64,000 nt of DNA from Xylophilus ampelinus (GTDB lineage Bacteria; Pseudomonadota; Gammaproteobacteria; Burkholderiales; Burkholderiaceae_C). Positions within the stretch are counted from its first letter, which is position 1. Each line of letters begins with the position of its first letter. A program made the position numbers and the translations under genes. Positions 1 to 13,876 of this stretch are shown here, one piece after another. The stretch covers positions 62,001-126,000 of the forward strand of contig NZ_QJTC01000008.1 of the NCBI RefSeq assembly GCF_003217575.1, written 5' to 3'. The notes under the pieces were generated by a model. It saw nothing but the letters and a program-made list of their open reading frames with translations. It was not told the DNA's origin and searched no databases.

Positions 1-1
1 C

Positions 2-247
2 CATCCCGACTACTGCTTCGCCGGCACCGAGCCCGAAGACGTGACCAACTGCACCAACCGTGCGCCCTGGCCCACCCTGCACCTGCTGCGGGAAGCCAGC
101 CTCGACCGGGCGGTGGAGGCGTTTCCCGATGCCGAAGCGATCTACGAGCGCAACATGGAGACGTTGGAGCGGATCGGCTTCGCCGGCTGGTCGGCGCTCG
201 ACGTATCGGCCGGCGCCGCGCATCGCGCTGCAGGGGAGGGCGCATGA
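2..247 (+). CDS. DUF1415-like protein, C-terminal part (5' end outside window)
   Basis: The reading frame is open from the first bases and stops at 247, so only about 81 C-terminal residues are present. The readable part contains PEDVTN, a TNRAPWPTLHLLREAS stretch and IYERNMETLERIG, which resembles the C-terminus of DUF1415 family proteins as I remember them. No function is established for that family. The stop overlaps the ATG of the next gene by four bases (ATGA), which suggests co-transcription and translational coupling with the methyltransferase. An internal GTG at 41 gives an ORF but is unlikely to be the real start because the frame continues upstream. Confidence 0.55.
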   Translation, partial: HPDYCFAGTEPEDVTNCTNRAPWPTLHLLREASLDRAVEAFPDAEAIYERNMETLERIGFAGWSALDVSAGAAHRAAGEGA

Positions 248-1140
248 GCAAGGCCGCACGCCCTCTGCAGAAAGCGCCCGCACGCGGCGCACCGCCGGCA
301 CCGTCGGTTGCCGGCGAACTGCGGCCCGGACAGTCGATCGAGCTGCTGCAGGAGCTGCACATACTCACCCGCGACGGCCGGTTGAACCAGGATTCGCGCC
401 GCAAGTTGAAGCAGGTCTACCACCTCTTCCAGTTCATCGAAACGCTGCTGAAGGAACTGCCCGAGGGGGGCGCCGGCGCCACGCTGGCCGACCACGGCGC
501 GGGCAAGTCGTACCTGGGCTTCATCGTCTACGACCTGTTCTTCAAGGCCCTCGGGTCGGGCCGCATCTACGGCATCGAGATGCGGGCGGAACTGGTGCAG
601 AAGTCACAGGCCCTCGCGGCGCGGCTGGGTTTCGACCGGATGTCGTTCCTGTCGCTGAGCGTGGCCGAATCGACCACCTCCGCCGTCTTGCCGGCGCGGA
701 TCGACATGGTCACCGCCCTGCATGCCTGCGATACCGCCACCGACGACGCGATCGACTTCGGCCTGGCCAAGAACGCGTGCTGCATGGTGCTGGTGCCCTG
801 CTGCCAGGCGGAAGCCGCGGCCTGCCTGCGGCAAAACAAGGCCCTGGCGCTGGCTCGCACGCCTTTGGCCGAGCTGTGGCGCCATCCGCTGCACACCCGT
901 GAACTCGGCAGCCAGATCACCAACGTGCTGCGCTGCCTGTACCTGGAGGCCAGCGGCTACCAGGTCACCGTGACCGAATTGGTCGGCTGGGAGCACAGCA
1001 TGAAGAACGAGCTGATCGTGGCGCGCTGGACCGGCCAGAAGAAACGCAGCGCCGCCGAGCGGCTCCATGCCATCCTGGAGCAGTTCGGGCTGCAGGCGCT
1101 GGCCGGAACCCGGTTCGCACGGGTGCCGACGCCTGTGTGA
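244..1140 (+). CDS. SAM-dependent methyltransferase (Methyltransf_32-like)
   Basis: A 298-residue cytoplasmic protein. A glycine-containing SAM motif (LADHGAGKSYLGF, about residues 79-91) is followed by an acidic strand (YGIEM), an HACDTATDDAI segment and a VPCCQAE segment. This order is typical of the Methyltransf_32 (METTL25/GSTCD-like) group of class I methyltransferases. The substrate cannot be inferred. The first 25 residues are rich in Ala and Pro and look disordered. It overlaps the upstream DUF1415-like gene by four bases. Confidence 0.75.
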   Translation: MSKAARPLQKAPARGAPPAPSVAGELRPGQSIELLQELHILTRDGRLNQDSRRKLKQVYHLFQFIETLLKELPEGGAGATLADHGAGKSYLGFIVYDLFFKALGSGRIYGIEMRAELVQKSQALAARLGFDRMSFLSLSVAESTTSAVLPARIDMVTALHACDTATDDAIDFGLAKNACCMVLVPCCQAEAAACLRQNKALALARTPLAELWRHPLHTRELGSQITNVLRCLYLEASGYQVTVTELVGWEHSMKNELIVARWTGQKKRSAAERLHAILEQFGLQALAGTRFARVPTPV

Positions 1141-1195
1141 CGATGGGGCCGCCTTCGCGGCCGGCCCAGGGTCTGCCGGTCCTTATCATCGCGCC

Positions 1196-1903
1196 ATGGC
1201 CCGTCTCGCCCGTCTCACCGTTCCCGGTCTTCCCCACCATGTAATGCTGTGCGGCAACGACGGTGCCGTGATTTTTCGCGACGATGCGGACCGGGCGTTC
1301 ATGGTGCGGTTGCTGGCCGACCATGCGGCGGCGTTCGGCATCGCGGTCCATGCGTACACGCTGCTCGACCACCGGCTGCAGCTGCTGGTCACGCCCGAGG
1401 GGGTCGAAAGCAAACTGTCGGGCTGGATGCAGGCGGTCGGCCGGCGCTACGTGCGGTATTTCAACGACCGGCACGGGCGCACCGGGACGCTGTGGGAGGG
1501 CCGTTACCGGGCGACGGTAGTGGAGGCCGCCCGCTACCTGCTGCCCTGCATGGTGGCGATCGACCTGGCCCCCGTGCATGTGCAACTGGCTATCCGGCCG
1601 GCCGACCACGCCTGGTCGAGCCACCGGCACTGGATCGGGCAGGTGCAGGCGCGGTGGCTCAAGCCGCATCCGATGGTCTGGGACTTGGGCAACACACCCT
1701 TCGCGCGGGAAGCGGCCTATGCGGCGTTGGTCGATGCGGGGCTCTCGGCGGCCGACCGAGAGCGGATCGAGACCGACACACTGCGCGGCTGGGCGATGGG
1801 GTCGCCGGAATTCACCTCGGCCTTACAGGCGCGGACACTGCGCAGGGTAACGCGTGCCCGTGCCGGGCGCCCGCCGGGCCGACCGAGTGCCTCACCTGAG
1901 TAA
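1196..1903 (+). CDS. RAYT (REP-associated tyrosine transposase), HUH motif degenerate
   Basis: A 235-residue member of the Y1/IS200-like transposase superfamily (REP-associated tyrosine transposases). The family landmarks are clear: PGLPHHVM near residues 10-17, RYVRYFNDRHGRTGTLWEGRY at about 84-104 with the catalytic tyrosine region, an AWSSHRHWIG segment, and a C-terminal LGNTPFAREAAY box. The metal-binding HUH motif, normally His-hydrophobic-His as in MDNHFHLL, reads LLDHRLQLL here (residues 56-64), so both catalytic histidines are replaced by Arg60 and Gln62. It is therefore probably unable to nick DNA, or has been domesticated. Start chosen at ATG 1196, where the RAYT homology begins. 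Confidence 0.8.
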   Translation: MARLARLTVPGLPHHVMLCGNDGAVIFRDDADRAFMVRLLADHAAAFGIAVHAYTLLDHRLQLLVTPEGVESKLSGWMQAVGRRYVRYFNDRHGRTGTLWEGRYRATVVEAARYLLPCMVAIDLAPVHVQLAIRPADHAWSSHRHWIGQVQARWLKPHPMVWDLGNTPFAREAAYAALVDAGLSAADRERIETDTLRGWAMGSPEFTSALQARTLRRVTRARAGRPPGRPSASPE

Positions 1904-1932
1904 ACGTTGGTTGTGTCGTGCCCGCTCCCCGC

Positions 1933-2000
1933 GGACAGAATATGTCCCCTATTATTTTCCGATGAAAATATTCAACTATTAATAGGAATCTGACCCTATT
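1933..2000. repeat. AT-rich hairpin pair next to the RAYT gene
   Basis: An AT-rich island in otherwise very GC-rich DNA, just after the RAYT stop. Two perfect short inverted repeats are visible: GGACA-5 nt-TGTCC at 1933-1947 and AATAGG-8 nt-CCTATT at 1981-2000. CCTATT at 1948-1953 could also pair with AATAGG at 1981-1986. Words of the form GGGGACA, AATAGG and GGAATCTGACCC recur next to such transposases in many bacteria. It probably represents the RAYT end sequences and may now contribute to the gltB promoter region. Confidence 0.5.
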
Positions 2001-2092
2001 TAAATAGTTTGGCATCCTTGTTTCATCGCACTATGCTTCGGATCCCACGCGAAAAATCCCGCGCTCTCAGGGATCCACGACAGGAGCACGCC

Positions 2093-6862
<4,770 letters not shown>

Positions 6863-6877
6863 AAGGACACCACGGTC

Positions 6878-8356
6878 ATGGGAAAAACCACCGGCTTCAT
6901 GGAATTCGAGCGTCTCGAAGAGGGCTACCGGCCCGCTTCCGAGCGGCTGAAGCACTACAAGGAATTCGTCGTCGGTCTCGACGACGCGCAGGCCAAGATT
7001 CAGGGCGCGCGCTGTATGGACTGCGGCACCCCGTTCTGCAACAGCGGCTGCCCGGTCAACAACATCATTCCGGATTTCAACGATCTGGTGTACCAGCAGG
7101 ACTGGAAGAGCGCCTGGGCGGTGCTGGACTCGACCAACAACTTCCCCGAATTCACCGGCCGCATCTGCCCGGCGCCGTGCGAGGCCGCCTGTGTGCTGAA
7201 CGTGAACGACGACGCGGTCGGCATCAAGTCGATCGAGCACGCGATCATCGACCGTGCCTGGAGCGAGGGCTGGGTCAAGCCGCGCGTGGCCAAGCACAAG
7301 ACCGGCAAGAAGGTGGCGGTGGTCGGCTCCGGCCCTGCCGGCATGGCCGCGGCCCAGCAGCTGGCACGCGCCGGTCACGACGTGACCCTCTTCGAGAAGA
7401 ACGACCGCATCGGCGGCTTGCTGCGCTATGGCATCCCCGACTTCAAGATGGAGAAGACGCACATCGACCGCCGTGCCGAGCAGATGCGGGCCGAAGGTGT
7501 GACGATCCGCACCGGCGTCGTCGTCGGTGCGCAGGCCGATCCCCTGGGCAAGGGCTCCAAGGTCACCAACTGGGCCAAGGAATCGATCTCGCCCGCGCAA
7601 CTGCAGAAGGATTTCGACGCGGTGGTCGTCACTGCCGGCGCGGAGCAATCCCGCGACCTGCCGGCACCGGGCCGGGAGCTCGACGGCATCCACTTCGCGA
7701 TGGAGTTCCTGCCGCAGCAGAACAAGGTCAATGCCGGCGACAAGGTGAAGAACCAGCTGCGCGCCGAAGGCAAGCACGTCATCGTGATCGGCGGTGGCGA
7801 CACCGGCAGCGACTGCGTCGGCACCAGCAACCGCCACGGCGCGGCCAGCGTCACCCAGTTCGAGCTGATGCCCCAGCCGCCCGAGGAAGAAAACCGGCCG
7901 ATGACCTGGCCCTACTGGCCCTACAAGCTGCGCACCAGCTCCAGCCACGAGGAGGGCTGCGAGCGCGAGTTCGCCATCTCCACCAAGGAATTCATCGGCG
8001 AAGGCGGCAAGGTCACCGGCCTGAAGACGGTGCGGGTGGAGTGGAAAGACGGCAAGATGGTAGAGGTCGCCGGCTCCGAGCAAATCCTGAAGGCCGACCT
8101 GGTGCTGCTGGCGATGGGCTTCGTCAGCCCGGTGTCGCCGGTGCTGGAGGCCTTCGGCGTCGAGAAGGACGCCCGCGGCAACGCCAAGGCCACCACCGAG
8201 TTCACCGGTGGCTATGCGACCAACGTGCCCAAGGTCTTCGCCGCAGGCGACGTGCGCCGCGGCCAGTCGCTGGTGGTATGGGCGATCCGCGAGGGACGCC
8301 AGGCGGCCCGCGCGGTGGACGAGTTCCTGATGGGCTTCAGCGACCTTCCACGCTGA
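6878..8356 (+). CDS. gltD: Glutamate synthase small subunit
   Basis: The 492-residue beta subunit of glutamate synthase, which takes electrons from NADPH through FAD and Fe-S clusters and delivers them to GltB. The N-terminal cysteine pattern [14 protein letters not shown] (about residues 46-59) and CPAPCEAAC further on bind two 4Fe-4S clusters. An FAD-binding GSGPAGM follows, and a second dinucleotide fold ([10 protein letters not shown]) binds NADPH. Start ATG 6878 has an upstream AGAAGGA. It lies 15 bp after the gltB stop and forms an operon with it. Confidence 0.95.
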   Translation: MGKTTGFMEFERLEEGYRPASERLKHYKEFVVGLDDAQAKIQGARCMDCGTPFCNSGCPVNNIIPDFNDLVYQQDWKSAWAVLDSTNNFPEFTGRICPAPCEAACVLNVNDDAVGIKSIEHAIIDRAWSEGWVKPRVAKHKTGKKVAVVGSGPAGMAAAQQLARAGHDVTLFEKNDRIGGLLRYGIPDFKMEKTHIDRRAEQMRAEGVTIRTGVVVGAQADPLGKGSKVTNWAKESISPAQLQKDFDAVVVTAGAEQSRDLPAPGRELDGIHFAMEFLPQQNKVNAGDKVKNQLRAEGKHVIVIGGGDTGSDCVGTSNRHGAASVTQFELMPQPPEEENRPMTWPYWPYKLRTSSSHEEGCEREFAISTKEFIGEGGKVTGLKTVRVEWKDGKMVEVAGSEQILKADLVLLAMGFVSPVSPVLEAFGVEKDARGNAKATTEFTGGYATNVPKVFAAGDVRRGQSLVVWAIREGRQAARAVDEFLMGFSDLPR

Positions 8357-8688
8357 GCGTGCGACCGGCCTCGCTGCCGGAGGGCCGGCGGTTTGGCCCC
8401 GGCCCGCTTCGCTGTCGCCGGCCGTGAGGATTTCGCGACGTGCGGCGGCAGTGCGCCAATCTGTGGCGTCGAACGGACGCCGTTCGTATCGGTACGGTGG
8501 GCGTGCGTTATGCTCCGCGCGCCAGGCTGTTGTGTAACAGGCATCGGCGATGTCGGCGATCGTGGCTGACATCGGGTGGCATGCCCACCGGTTATATTGC
8601 GGCCTATACATTCACGGATGAACGTTTATCCCCAGCGTTCCGTGCGGGCACCCACCGCCACTCTCCTTCTTCCTTTCGGACCGCCTTC
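8357..8688. other. Intergenic region between gltD and mlaF
   Basis: About 330 bp without a convincing gene. The first 80 bp are GC-rich with short self-complementary GCCGGC words but no T-run, so I do not call a terminator. The second half holds a lower-GC patch (8590-8625, containing TTATATT and TATACATT) that probably carries the promoter for the mla operon. The frame of mlaF is open across most of it, so a longer MlaF from an upstream GTG (8440) or ATG (8581) cannot be formally excluded. Confidence 0.4.
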
Positions 8689-9513
8689 TTGTCTTCTTCG
8701 CCTGCCCCGTTGGTCGAGCTTCGCGATGTCGTTTTCGGCTACGGCGGGCGCAGCGTGCTCGAGCGGGTATCGCTCGCGGTGCCGCGGGGCAAGGTCACGG
8801 CACTGATGGGAGCTTCGGGCGGCGGCAAGACCACGGTGCTGCGCCTGATCGGCGGGCAGGTCAAGGCGCATTCGGGCCAGGTGGTGTTCGACGGCGAGGA
8901 CGTCGGCGGCATGGATGCGCAAGGCCTGTATGCGGCACGCCGCCGGATGGGCATGCTGTTCCAGTTCGGCGCATTGTTCACCGATCTCGATGTGTTCGGC
9001 AACGTGGCTTTCCCCTTGCGCGAACACACCGACCTGAGCGAGGAGCTGATCCGCGACATCGTGCTGATGAAGCTCGACGCGGTGGGCCTGCGTGGTGCCC
9101 GCGACCTGCGGCCGAGCGAGATTTCGGGCGGCATGGCCCGACGCGTGGCCTTGGCCCGCGCGATCGCGCTCGACCCGGAGCTGGTGCTGTACGACGAGCC
9201 GTTCGCGGGCCTCGACCCGATTGCGCTCGGCATCGCCGCGCGGCTGATCCGCCAGCTCAACGATGCGATGGCGCTCACCAGCATCGTGGTGTCGCACGAT
9301 GTGGACGAGACCCTGGGCATCGCCGATCATGTCATCGTGCTGGCCAACGGCCGTATCGCGGTCGAAGGACCGCCTGAGGCGATCCGCGCCAGCACCGATC
9401 CGCTGGTGCACCAGTTCATCCATGCCGAGGCCGACGGCCCGGTGCGATTCCACTATCCGGCGCCCACGGTCGACGACGATTTCGGCGGCGTGCCGTACGG
9501 GGGCAAGCCATGA
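8689..9513 (+). CDS. mlaF: Phospholipid transport ABC ATPase MlaF
   Basis: Cytoplasmic ATPase of the MlaFEDB complex, which moves phospholipids between the MlaC carrier and the inner membrane to maintain outer-membrane lipid asymmetry. Walker [10 protein letters not shown], the Q-loop MLFQFGALF typical of the Mkl/MlaF group, signature ISGGMARR and Walker [13 protein letters not shown] are all present. The start is uncertain: family similarity begins at APLVELRDV, and TTG 8689 fits; ATG 8581 would add 36 residues without recognisable similarity. It overlaps mlaE by four bases. Operon order mlaF-E-D-A-C-B. Confidence 0.88.
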   Translation: MSSSPAPLVELRDVVFGYGGRSVLERVSLAVPRGKVTALMGASGGGKTTVLRLIGGQVKAHSGQVVFDGEDVGGMDAQGLYAARRRMGMLFQFGALFTDLDVFGNVAFPLREHTDLSEELIRDIVLMKLDAVGLRGARDLRPSEISGGMARRVALARAIALDPELVLYDEPFAGLDPIALGIAARLIRQLNDAMALTSIVVSHDVDETLGIADHVIVLANGRIAVEGPPEAIRASTDPLVHQFIHAEADGPVRFHYPAPTVDDDFGGVPYGGKP

Positions 9514-10292
9514 GGTGGTGGCATCCGGCCGATCTGGGCTTCGCGGTACGCGGCAAGCTGGCCGACCTGGGCGCCGGCGCGCGCCTGTTCCTGCGGCTGC
9601 TGGCCCTGACCGGGCCGGTGCTGCGGCGCTTCCGGCTGGTGGCGGAGCAGATCCATTTCCTCGGCAACTATTCGCTGGCCATCATCACGGTGTCGGGCCT
9701 CTTCGTCGGCTTCGTGCTGGGCCTGCAGGGCTACTACACGCTGCAGCGCTACGGCGCTTCCGACGCGCTCGGCCTGTTGGTGGCGCTCAGCCTGGTGCGC
9801 GAGCTGGGCCCGGTGGTGAGTGCCTTGCTCTTCGCCGGTCGGGCCGGCACCTCGCTCACCGCCGAGATCGGCCTGATGCGCGCCGGCGAGCAGCTGAGCG
9901 CGATGGAGATGATGGCGATCGATCCGGTCAAGCGCATCCTGGCGCCCCGCTTCTGGGGCGGGGTCATCGCCCTGCCGCTGCTGTCGGCGGTGTTCAGCGC
10001 GGTCGGCATCATCGGCGGATGGCTGGTGGGCGTGGTCATGATCGGCATCGACGGCGGCGCCTTCTGGAGCCAGATGCAGGGCGGCGTCGACGTGCTGCGC
10101 GACGTCGGCAACGGCGTGGTCAAGAGCCTGGTCTTCGGCGTGACGGTGACGTTCGTCGCGTTGCTCCAGGGCTACGTGGCCAAGCCGACGCCCGAAGGCG
10201 TTTCGCGCGCCACCACCCGCACGGTCGTGGTGGCCTCGCTGGCGGTACTCGGTCTGGATTTCATCCTGACCGCGCTGATGTTCAGCATTTGA
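9510..10292 (+). CDS. mlaE: Phospholipid transport permease MlaE
   Basis: A 260-residue integral membrane permease of the MlaE/YrbE family, the membrane core of the Mla transporter. Several hydrophobic segments are visible from about residue 50 onward, with the family's [26 protein letters not shown]-like region near the middle and a hydrophobic C-terminal helix. ATG 9510 overlaps the mlaF stop (ATGA), which indicates translational coupling. Confidence 0.93.
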   Translation: MRWWHPADLGFAVRGKLADLGAGARLFLRLLALTGPVLRRFRLVAEQIHFLGNYSLAIITVSGLFVGFVLGLQGYYTLQRYGASDALGLLVALSLVRELGPVVSALLFAGRAGTSLTAEIGLMRAGEQLSAMEMMAIDPVKRILAPRFWGGVIALPLLSAVFSAVGIIGGWLVGVVMIGIDGGAFWSQMQGGVDVLRDVGNGVVKSLVFGVTVTFVALLQGYVAKPTPEGVSRATTRTVVVASLAVLGLDFILTALMFSI

Positions 10293-10308
10293 CGAAATAG
10301 GAAAGACG

Positions 10309-10809
10309 ATGGAACGCTCCAAAAGCGACGTGTGGGTCGGGCTATTCGTGCTGGCGGGGCTGGCCGCGTTGCTGTTCCTCGCCCTGCAGTCGGCCAACCT
10401 GCTGCGCCTCAACTTCCAGTCCACCTACAAGGTGGTGGGCCGTTTCGACAACATAGGCGGCCTGAAGCCCCAGTCGGCGGTCAAGAGTGCCGGGGTGGTC
10501 GTAGGTCGGGTCGACGGCATCACCTTCGACACCAAGACCTTCCAGGCCTCGGTCGCGATCTCCCTGCAGGACCGCTACGCGTTTCCCAAGGACAGTTCGC
10601 TCAAGATCCTGACCAGCGGCCTGCTGGGCGAGCAGTACATCGGCATCGAGGCCGGCGTCGACGACAAGACCCTCGCCGCCGGCGACACGATCACCGCGAC
10701 CCAGTCCGCCGTGGTCCTGGAAAACCTCATCGGCCAGTTCCTCTACAACAAGGCCGAAGAGGGCAACAAACCGGCGGCCACGACGCCCGGTGCGACGAGC
10801 AAGAAATGA
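10309..10809 (+). CDS. mlaD: MCE-domain phospholipid-binding protein MlaD
   Basis: A 166-residue protein with one N-terminal transmembrane anchor (about residues 9-29, LFVLAGLAALLFLALQ) and a periplasmic MCE domain containing VGRFDNIGGLKPQSAVKSAGVVVGRV. MlaD forms a hexameric ring on the periplasmic face of MlaFEB and passes lipid to or from MlaC. It follows mlaE by 16 bp and overlaps mlaA by four bases. Confidence 0.92.
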   Translation: MERSKSDVWVGLFVLAGLAALLFLALQSANLLRLNFQSTYKVVGRFDNIGGLKPQSAVKSAGVVVGRVDGITFDTKTFQASVAISLQDRYAFPKDSSLKILTSGLLGEQYIGIEAGVDDKTLAAGDTITATQSAVVLENLIGQFLYNKAEEGNKPAATTPGATSKK

Positions 10810-11621
10810 AAACGACATCCCATACCCTCGGCCACCGCGCCATGCTGATCCTGGCCCTGGCTGGCGGCCTGCTGATGGCCGGCTGCGCCTCCAGCGGCGC
10901 CACCACCGGATCCCGCAATCCGCGCGATCCTTTCGAGCCCTTCAACCGCGGGGTGTCCGAGTTCAACGAACGTATCGACGACGCGGTGGTCCGCCCGGTC
11001 GCGACCGTGTACCGCGACGTCACGCCGCCGCTGGTGCGCACCGGCGTGGGCAACTTCTTCCGCAACCTGACCGAGCCGTGGTCGCTGGTCAACAACGTGC
11101 TGCAACTCAAGATCCGCGATGCGGGCGAGACCTGGATCCGCTTCGCGGTGAATACCGTGTTCGGCCTGGGCGGTGTGCTCGACATCGCCGGTGCTGCCGA
11201 CATCGACCAGCACCGCCAGGACTTCGGCCAGACGCTGGCCTTCTACGGCGTGCCGACCGGTCCGTACCTGGTGCTGCCGCTGCTCGGCCCTTCTACGGTG
11301 CGCGACACCGCGACCTTCACCGTCGACACCCGTGCCAACCTGCTGTCGGGCATCGACAACATTCCGGTGCGCAATTCGCTCTACGTGCTGCGCGCGGTCG
11401 ATGTGCGGGCCAACCTGCTGCGCGCCAGCTCGGTGCTGGACGCCGCGGCGCTCGACAAGTACACCTTCACCCGCGATGCGTACCTGCAGCTGCGCCGCAA
11501 CCAGCCGCGCAACAAGGACACGACCGACTCGGACGGCGACGGCTACGAGGTCGATAACAGCGCCACCGGCGCCGGCGCCGCGCCGGCCGCCGACCTGGCG
11601 CCGCCCGGGCCGGCACGCTGA
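10806..11621 (+). CDS. mlaA: Outer-membrane lipoprotein MlaA/VacJ
   Basis: A 271-residue lipoprotein. A signal peptide ends in a lipobox (LLMAGC), followed by the VacJ signature region DPFEPFNRGVSEFN and RTGVGNFFRNLTEP. MlaA forms a doughnut in the outer membrane that removes mislocalised phospholipids from the outer leaflet and hands them to MlaC. In E. coli mlaA is unlinked; here it is inside the operon between mlaD and mlaC. The C-terminal tail (after about residue 240) is rich in Ala, Pro, Asp and Gly and likely disordered. Confidence 0.92.
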   Translation: MKTTSHTLGHRAMLILALAGGLLMAGCASSGATTGSRNPRDPFEPFNRGVSEFNERIDDAVVRPVATVYRDVTPPLVRTGVGNFFRNLTEPWSLVNNVLQLKIRDAGETWIRFAVNTVFGLGGVLDIAGAADIDQHRQDFGQTLAFYGVPTGPYLVLPLLGPSTVRDTATFTVDTRANLLSGIDNIPVRNSLYVLRAVDVRANLLRASSVLDAAALDKYTFTRDAYLQLRRNQPRNKDTTDSDGDGYEVDNSATGAGAAPAADLAPPGPAR

Positions 11622-11790
11622 TGTCGCGATGCGTGCGGGTTGCCGGTTGTTGCATCTCGTGGCGTGGCCGCCGGAACCGTATGCCAGCATCGTGGTTCCA
11701 ATATCCGACATGCGCCTGGCGCATGGCCAGGCCATCGGTTTTCGCGGGCGTGCCTGACCACGGCCGCTTATCCATCGAAAGAGGTCCCTC

Positions 11791-12441
11791 ATGAATCGAC
11801 GTTCCCTTGGCCGCATGGCCGCAGGTCTCCTGACCATCGTTTCTCTGACACTGCCGCTGGCGGTGCGCGCCGCCGACGAAGCGCCCGACGTGCTGATCAA
11901 GCGGCTTTCCGCCGAAACGCTGGACATCATCAAGGCCGATCCTGCCCTGCGCAGCGGCGACCTGACCAAGGTGATGGCGCTGGTCGACAGCAAGATCATG
12001 CCGAACGTCAACTTCCAGCGCATGACCGCGTCGGCCGTCGGACCGCAGTGGCGCCAGGCCACGCCCGAGCAGCGCACCAAGCTGGCCGACGAGTTCAAGA
12101 CCCTGTTGGTCCGTACCTACTCGGGCGCCTTGTCGCAGGTCAGCGACCAGTCGATCGACGTCAAGCCGCTGCGCGCTGCCAGCGACGACAAGGAAGTCGT
12201 CGTGCGGACCGAGGTCACCGGCCGCGGCGACCCGATCCAGCTCGACTACCGCATGGAAAAGACGCCGGGCCAGGGCGCCGGCTGGAAGATTTACAACCTG
12301 AACGTGCTGGGCGTGTGGCTGGTCGAGACCTACCGCAGCCAGTTCGCGCAGGAGCTGAACAACGGCAAGGGCATCGACGGTCTGATCGCCACGCTCGAAG
12401 CCCGCAACCGCAGCAATGTCCAGAAGGGCAACAAGGGCTGA
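11791..12441 (+). CDS. mlaC: Periplasmic phospholipid-binding protein MlaC
   Basis: A 216-residue periplasmic lipid carrier of the MlaC/Ttg2 family. A cleavable signal peptide (LTIVSLTLPLAVRAA) precedes the mature domain, with PNVNFQRMTASAVG and the region leading to WKIYNLNVLGVWLVETYRSQF characteristic of the family. A 169-bp gap separates it from mlaA, with an AAAGAGG ribosome-binding site just upstream of ATG 11791. Confidence 0.92.
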   Translation: MNRRSLGRMAAGLLTIVSLTLPLAVRAADEAPDVLIKRLSAETLDIIKADPALRSGDLTKVMALVDSKIMPNVNFQRMTASAVGPQWRQATPEQRTKLADEFKTLLVRTYSGALSQVSDQSIDVKPLRAASDDKEVVVRTEVTGRGDPIQLDYRMEKTPGQGAGWKIYNLNVLGVWLVETYRSQFAQELNNGKGIDGLIATLEARNRSNVQKGNKG

Positions 12442-12442
12442 C

Positions 12443-12832
12443 ATGGAGACCGTACGCAAGCAGACGGTGAATGCACCCAGGGCCGAAAAGCCCGCGGCGG
12501 CGGATCTTGGGCCGGAGGCCGCGCCGCTGGCGGACGCCCCGGTGCAGGCTCAGATGCTGGTGCTGCCCACCCGGCTGGTGCATGAGGATGCCCAGGCTTG
12601 TTTGCGCATGCTGACCCAGGGGCTGCAGCACGGAACCCAGCCGAAGGACGTGCCGGTGGTGGCCGATGCTTCGGCGCTGTCGCGCTTCGATTCCTCGGCC
12701 CTCGCCGTGCTGCTGGCTTGTCGCCGCGAGGCGTCGGCGGTCGGCCGCCGTTTCGTCGTGCGCGGCCTGCATCCCCGGCTGGCCGGGCTGGCGGGTCTCT
12801 ATGGAGTTTCGGCGCTTCTGCCGGCCGGCTGA
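12443..12832 (+). CDS. mlaB: STAS-domain protein MlaB
   Basis: A 129-residue protein whose second half is a STAS domain (VVADASALSRFDSSALAVLLACRREA). This is the partner that binds MlaF and supports activity of the MlaFEDB transporter. The N-terminal 35 residues, rich in Ala and Pro, are probably flexible. ATG 12443 lies directly after the mlaC stop; the longer in-frame start at 12416 is inside mlaC and not needed. Confidence 0.82.
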   Translation: METVRKQTVNAPRAEKPAAADLGPEAAPLADAPVQAQMLVLPTRLVHEDAQACLRMLTQGLQHGTQPKDVPVVADASALSRFDSSALAVLLACRREASAVGRRFVVRGLHPRLAGLAGLYGVSALLPAG

Positions 12833-12927
12833 CATCTCTCGAACGCCGCGCCCTGGGCGGCGCGTGCAGGGCCTTCCCTGGCAGCGTCGGTCCCGCACGA
12901 CGCCAAGCCGTAAAATGCCGGGCTCCC

Positions 12928-13866
12928 ATGCCCGCCATCTCCTTCCAGTCCGTTTCCAAGCAGTACGACACGCCCCGCGGCACGCTCAAGGCGCTCGACG
13001 AGGTCAGCTTCGACATCGCGCCGGGCGAGTTCTTCGGCCTGCTCGGCCCCAACGGCGCCGGCAAGACGACCCTGATCAGCATCCTCGCCGGCCTGGCCCG
13101 GGCCTCCGGCGGCCGTGTGCTGGTCGACGGCAGCGACGTGTTGGACGACTTCGCCTCCGCCCGCCGCAAGCTCGGCGTCGTGCCGCAGGAGCTGGTGTTC
13201 GACCCCTTCTTCAACGTGCGCGAAACGCTGCGCATCCAGTCGGGCTACTTCGGCGTCAAGAACAACGACGCCTGGATCGACGAGTTGCTGGGGGCGCTCG
13301 GCCTGGCCGACAAGGCCAATGCCGGCATGCGGCAGCTCTCGGGCGGCATGAAGCGCCGGGTGCTGGTGGCCCAGGCGCTGGTGCACAAGCCCCCGATCAT
13401 CGTGCTCGACGAGCCGACGGCCGGCGTAGACGTGGAACTCCGGCAGACCCTGTGGCAGTTCGTGGCGCGCCTGAACCGCGAAGGCCACACCGTCCTGCTC
13501 ACCACCCATTACCTGGAAGAAGCCGAGGCGCTCTGCAGTCGCCTGGCGATGCTCAAGAAGGGCAGGCTGGTGGCGCTCAACCGCACCAGCGACCTGCTGC
13601 GCATGGCCTCGGGCAACGTGCTGCGCTTCAAGACCGACGGCGCGCTGCCGCCGGCCCTGGCCGCGCAGGCCCGCGTCACCGGCCGGATCGTGCAGCTGCC
13701 GGCGCCCGACGCGCATGCGATCGAGCAGTACCTGGCCGCGGTACGGCAGGCCGGCCTGTCGGTCGACGACGTGGAAATCCGCAAGGCCGATCTGGAGGAC
13801 GTGTTCCTCGAGGTGATGGCCTCCGACCAGAACGCCGGCGGCAAGCGCTGGCAGGCCCCGGTATGA
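12928..13866 (+). CDS. ABC-2 type exporter ATPase (YadG-like)
   Basis: A 312-residue ATP-binding subunit with Walker A LLGPNGAGKTT, Q-loop VVPQELVFDPFF, signature QLSGGMKRR and Walker B IIVLDEPTAGVD. The C-terminal 80 residues are the extension common to ABC-2 ATPases. It pairs with the permease that starts 10 bp downstream. The substrate is unknown; the pair sits between mla and ibaG-murA, which suggests, but does not prove, an envelope role. TAAAAT at 12911-12916 could be a -10 element close to the start. Confidence 0.88.
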   Translation: MPAISFQSVSKQYDTPRGTLKALDEVSFDIAPGEFFGLLGPNGAGKTTLISILAGLARASGGRVLVDGSDVLDDFASARRKLGVVPQELVFDPFFNVRETLRIQSGYFGVKNNDAWIDELLGALGLADKANAGMRQLSGGMKRRVLVAQALVHKPPIIVLDEPTAGVDVELRQTLWQFVARLNREGHTVLLTTHYLEEAEALCSRLAMLKKGRLVALNRTSDLLRMASGNVLRFKTDGALPPALAAQARVTGRIVQLPAPDAHAIEQYLAAVRQAGLSVDDVEIRKADLEDVFLEVMASDQNAGGKRWQAPV

Positions 13867-13876
13867 AAGACGCGAC

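Noticed and set aside
8357-8430. GC-rich palindromic words after gltD considered as a terminator
   Set aside because: Several short stems are possible but none is followed by a T-run, so there is no basis for a rho-independent terminator call.
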